Source: Marinithermofilum abyssi (lineage in GTDB: Bacteria > Bacillota > Bacilli > Thermoactinomycetales > DSM-45169). Taken from it: a DNA stretch of 64,000 nucleotides. Below the pieces are notes generated by a model, which was not told the DNA's origin, did no database searches, and was given only the letters and a program-made list of their open reading frames with translations. The stretch is taken from NCBI RefSeq assembly GCF_014641195.1, contig NZ_BMHQ01000007.1:124001-188000 (forward strand), written 5' to 3'. Both the position numbers and the translations under genes were made by a program. The stretch's first letter is position 1. Every line of letters begins with the position of its first letter. Positions 61,281 to 64,000 of the stretch are shown here, one piece after another.

Positions 61281-61893
61281 ACTTCATGACCACGCTTTCC
61301 AGCACATCAGCCAAGTCTTCCGCAGTATCCGTCACCTTTTCCAGATTCTCGTAGATCTCTTTCATTTTGATTAGTTCATAGGGATCTTTGGGATCTTCAA
61401 ACAGGGACCCTACCGACTCGCGCATCAATTTGTCCCCTTTGTTTTCCAACAGGTTGATTTCCACGGAGATCTTCCGAATCGTAGCATAATCCTTTTTCTC
61501 CAAGGCGATGAAGGCCTCTTGCAGGTTTTCCGCCACTTTTTCCAGTAACTCTGCAAACTGCATCAGGTACGGAGTCGTTTTGTCCACATGAAAATAAACA
61601 AAACGGGAAGCACAAGCTTCGATTCCATCCAGCACATCGTCCAATTTGACAGCCAATTGAAAGATGTCCTCTCCATCCAAAGGCGTAACGAAGGTTTGAT
61701 TCAGTTCCTTCAACAGCATATGGGTGTATTCGTCCCCTTTGGACTCCAGCTCCTTCAATTTTTCGGCATACTCTTCCTTGTGCTCCAGGGTTTCAACATT
61801 TTGTCGAAACAATTGCATCGCTTCCACGATGTTGCCGGCAGCATCCACCATTGTTTGATAAAAAAGTGAATCCTTCGATCGGTTGAAAAGCAA
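61273..61893 (-). CDS. DUF47 family protein (PhoU-like partner of Pit)
   Basis: A 206-residue all-helical protein of the DUF47/YkaA family, related to PhoU and typically encoded with Pit transporters, whose activity it probably regulates. Signatures are YAEKLKELESKGDEYTHMLL, EDIFQLAVKLDDVLDGIEAC and NLEKVTDTAEDLADVLESVV, with acidic motifs (E/D-xx-D) as in PhoU metal sites. First gene of the pair. Confidence 0.92.
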   Translation of the reverse strand: MLFNRSKDSLFYQTMVDAAGNIVEAMQLFRQNVETLEHKEEYAEKLKELESKGDEYTHMLLKELNQTFVTPLDGEDIFQLAVKLDDVLDGIEACASRFVYFHVDKTTPYLMQFAELLEKVAENLQEAFIALEKKDYATIRKISVEINLLENKGDKLMRESVGSLFEDPKDPYELIKMKEIYENLEKVTDTAEDLADVLESVVMKYA

Positions 61894-62219
61894 AACCGAT
61901 TCCCCCTATACCGGTGTATTTGCTGATTCCCAACGGGTAGCCGTCTTCAGACACCCTCTACTATCATAATGGTTTTTACCGTTGATGCAAAGATCCTTTC
62001 TTGGCACCGACTGCTTCGTCAATTTTACAATCCAAAAGATACGTGGAATAAGAAGCTCGCCGTTAACGTGAACTATTATCCCCCAAAAGATTTATCCCCA
62101 TGCTCCCTCTCTATAACTCTCGAATTGGATCAAAAGGCAGTTGCCATTACCATAAACTCCCGAGTATAATCGTGATTGGATTCTTTTATCGACCCTTTTT
62201 ATCCGGACGGACGAGATAA
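61894..62219. other. intergenic region between divergent genes
   Basis: About 330 AT-rich bases carrying the promoters of DUF47-pit and the PIG-L gene. I see no clear Pho-box repeats, hairpins or dispersed repeats. A short frame at 61969-62169 has no ribosome site and looks fortuitous. Confidence 0.5.
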
Positions 62220-62270
62220 AGGAGCGCTTGTACGATCAGAAAGATTCAGGTTCTTTTATCTCTCTTTTCT

Positions 62271-63239
62271 TTGGTTTGTTTCGGAGCGTTTTTTGCACAC
62301 TATCAAGCCCAAGGTGATACACCAAAACCCCAGGAGAAGAAAAAGGGCCCGGATCCGGTTGTTTACTTCGTACCTCATGCTGATGACGAGGTACTTACCT
62401 ATGCGGTGGATATACGAAACGCCATTTATAATGGGCACCCCGTTTACCTGGTTCTTTTTTCAGAGGGGGAACACTCCATCGCCAGAGAAGTGGTCAACGG
62501 CCGGTTTGATGCCAGCTCGGTCCATGCCGAACGAGCGGGTGAGCGGGTCTTTTGCAAGTGGCATAAAACCTATCATGATACCCGACGAACGCCTTCTTTG
62601 TACGGCCATCTTTCCCTGAAGGAATTCGGAAAGGTACGAGTGGACGACTTTTACCGTTCCGGTGAGGCATTGGGCGTGCCGAAGGAAAACATCTTTACCT
62701 ATTCGATTCCCAATGGCGGCTTCACGGAACACAATGTCCGACCGATCATTGAGCACTTTTTGAAACAATTTCCCGATGCCGAGTTTCGCACCATGTCCAA
62801 GGCGGACGTACATCCGGATCACGCCAAGATTGGAGAAGTGTTGGAGAAGATGGAACAAGAAAATCTCATTCGTCCGTCCAAGACCCGATATTTTATATCC
62901 ATTTTCACTGATCGCTTCTCTCATCGGCCTTTGCCTGTAAAGACCGATTTGATGCATCTGGAAGACCCGCTGGACGAATATTATGTGTTGGAAAGTATAG
63001 AAGTGTACAAAACGTACCAACCCGCGGAAGGGTTGTACGGAACAGGGTATCACTCCGTACCGGATCAGTTTGAGTCGCTGATCCAGGCTGTGTACACCCG
63101 GTATTATGACGAATGGCAGCCGCTGAATCGACAGACGGCTCCTCATCAACCGCCTAAGCACCCGCCTGGCCAACCGGTCCAGGAGGATCCGACGAAAACC
63201 GATCCAACAGAGACGGAGGCACCTCCATCCGGGAAATAA
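62271..63239 (+). CDS. PIG-L family deacetylase
   Basis: At least 322 residues. The zinc motif is FVPHADDEVLTYAVDIRNAI (P-H-x-D-D, about 34) with the third ligand in KADVHPDHAKIG (H-P-D-H). The C-terminal 50 residues are Pro/Thr-rich and disordered. The frame is open upstream to 62220 and there codes a basic and hydrophobic segment (RKIQVLLSLFSLVCFGAFFA) that looks like a signal anchor, but contains no ATG, GTG or TTG before the TTG at 62271. AAAGGAG at 62218 would suit an AUC start at 62235. Exported N-acetyl-sugar deacetylation is inferred from family and signal. Confidence 0.82.
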   Translation: MVCFGAFFAHYQAQGDTPKPQEKKKGPDPVVYFVPHADDEVLTYAVDIRNAIYNGHPVYLVLFSEGEHSIAREVVNGRFDASSVHAERAGERVFCKWHKTYHDTRRTPSLYGHLSLKEFGKVRVDDFYRSGEALGVPKENIFTYSIPNGGFTEHNVRPIIEHFLKQFPDAEFRTMSKADVHPDHAKIGEVLEKMEQENLIRPSKTRYFISIFTDRFSHRPLPVKTDLMHLEDPLDEYYVLESIEVYKTYQPAEGLYGTGYHSVPDQFESLIQAVYTRYYDEWQPLNRQTAPHQPPKHPPGQPVQEDPTKTDPTETEAPPSGK

Positions 63240-63268
63240 AAAAAGCCGCTCCATGCGAAGCGGCTTTT
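63238..63268. terminator. bidirectional terminator
   Basis: AAAAAGCCGCT-ccatgcga-AGCGGCTTTTG stem between the convergent PIG-L and permease genes. Confidence 0.88.
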
Positions 63269-63274
63269 GTTCCG

Positions 63275-64000
63275 TTACGCTCCCGGTTGAATTTGGCCGA
63301 TCCACATCATATAGATGGCGAAGACAGCCGCTCCCAGGATAAACAGGGCCAGCAGACTCTCTCCCGGGCGGAACCATTTTTCCCCCTTTTCTGCACGGGC
63401 TTTTCCGTACAAAAACAATCCTGTAGCATAAATGACCGCTGTCAACAGGAGGTAATCCAGCCCGGCGGCGTACACCAGCCACATGGAATAGAGACTGGCG
63501 ATCAATCCGATGATCATGTCTTTGGTACGGGAATCTCCTTTTTCATAGGTTTCTCCCGTTCCAACCAATTTCACCTGATACAAGGCCGAAAAGAGATAGG
63601 GCAATAAAATAGCAACACTGGCCATGGAGTATACAATCTGATAAGTGGATTCCGAAAACAGGACGATAATGATAAACAGTTGGACAATCCCGTTGGAAAC
63701 CCACAAAGAAGCGCTGGGGCTTCCATTTTTGTTTTCTTTGGCAAACCAGCTGGGGAACACCCCTTCACGTCCGGCGACATAAGGTAATTCGATCGCCAAG
63801 AGGGTCCAGCCCAGCAATGCTCCCGCAATAGAAACGATCAACCCGATATTGATCAGTACGGCACCCCAAGGGCCCACTACATGTTCCAACACGTAGGCCA
63901 GCGAGGGAGCTTTCAAGTCGGCTAGTTTCGACCGGGACATCACCCCGAGCGATAAAATGGAAATCAGAATGTAAATCGTCATGGTACCGAGCAAGCCGAT
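63275..64000 (-). CDS. amino-acid permease, APC superfamily (basic amino acid antiporter type), N terminus beyond window
   Basis: The C-terminal 242 residues of an APC-family transporter, open to the window edge. Hydrophobic helices alternate with loops typical of ArcD/basic amino-acid-polyamine antiporters (LADLKAPSLAYVLEHVVGPW, GALLGWTLLAIELPYVAGRE, PSWFAKENKNGSPSASLWVS, GIVQLFIIIVLFSESTYQIV). Arginine-ornithine or lysine exchange is likely but the deciding N-terminal part is missing. A terminator shared with the PIG-L gene follows. Confidence 0.85.
   Translation of the reverse strand: MGLLGTMTIYILISILSLGVMSRSKLADLKAPSLAYVLEHVVGPWGAVLINIGLIVSIAGALLGWTLLAIELPYVAGREGVFPSWFAKENKNGSPSASLWVSNGIVQLFIIIVLFSESTYQIVYSMASVAILLPYLFSALYQVKLVGTGETYEKGDSRTKDMIIGLIASLYSMWLVYAAGLDYLLLTAVIYATGLFLYGKARAEKGEKWFRPGESLLALFILGAAVFAIYMMWIGQIQPGA

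Noticed and set aside
62460-63482. Minus-strand frame of about 340 codons opposite the PIG-L gene
   Set aside because: It crosses a strong bidirectional terminator and two convergent genes and has no protein-like motif.

Overview
The window comes from a spore-forming, Gram-positive member of the Bacillota (Bacilli) with moderate GC content. The evidence is sporulation and germination genes (spo0M, cwlJ-gerQ, sleB, an alpha/beta-type small acid-soluble spore protein), strong AGGAGG-type ribosome sites with frequent GTG and TTG starts, Bacillota-style riboswitches (SAM-I before hom, ydaO/c-di-AMP before sleB), a BirA operator before bioY, and many hairpin-plus-T-run terminators. The gene set would suit the Thermoactinomycetaceae, but that is inference; no rRNA or tRNA gene is present to anchor it.

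Layout. 1-9.3 kb: minus-strand housekeeping genes (CoA-binding protein, Spo0M, a small kinase-like protein, the phnDEC phosphonate/phosphite transporter, an alpha/beta hydrolase), then a lipoprotein, a tiny membrane peptide and a radical SAM enzyme. 9.4-15 kb: leuCD, yqgQ, bioY, speE and an HtrA-like protease. 15-21.6 kb is an accessory, partly decayed region: two direct copies of a ~320-bp element, each with a tiny hydrophobic peptide frame facing a structured RNA, bracket a betaine-type osmolyte ABC transporter (permease fused to binding protein) and a short-chain dehydrogenase. A remnant of a third copy, a frameshifted acetyltransferase and other decayed frames are nearby. 21.6-27.3 kb: a four-gene acyl-CoA catabolic operon (thiolase, acyl-CoA dehydrogenase, class III CoA-transferase, acyl-CoA ligase), followed by the 3' end of a TnpB transposon. 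27.4-30.5 kb: an MFS exporter, then the most striking locus, an HTH-TPR receptor of the RRNPP quorum-sensing type overlapped by a 64-residue secreted peptide gene with four exact GNPGEY repeats.

30.5-64 kb is mostly ordinary chromosome: sat, ytoQ, gerQ-cwlJ, an amidohydrolase, rlmD, hom under a SAM riboswitch, a fumarylacetoacetate-hydrolase relative, an SASP gene, sleB under a ydaO riboswitch, sodA, a HAD phosphatase, ferredoxin, an isolated pilMNO operon, nadBCA divergent from nifS, an AI-2E-family membrane protein, pepV, a VOC protein, an inositol-phosphatase-family enzyme, a zinc phospholipase C-like protein, a pit/DUF47 phosphate transport pair, a PIG-L deacetylase and the end of an amino-acid permease.

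Genes that work together: phnDEC (one importer); leuCD (isopropylmalate isomerase); opuAA with the fused opuABC (osmoprotectant uptake); the acyl-CoA operon (activation, CoA transfer, dehydrogenation, thiolysis); the receptor and its repeat peptide (a probable cell-cell signalling pair); gerQ-cwlJ and sleB (cortex hydrolysis at germination); nadBCA plus nifS (NAD synthesis and its Fe-S supply); DUF47-pit (phosphate uptake). The two best candidates for something undescribed are the receptor/multi-copy peptide pair at 28.9-30.4 kb and the repeated peptide/antisense-RNA cassette at 15.1 and 20.3 kb.
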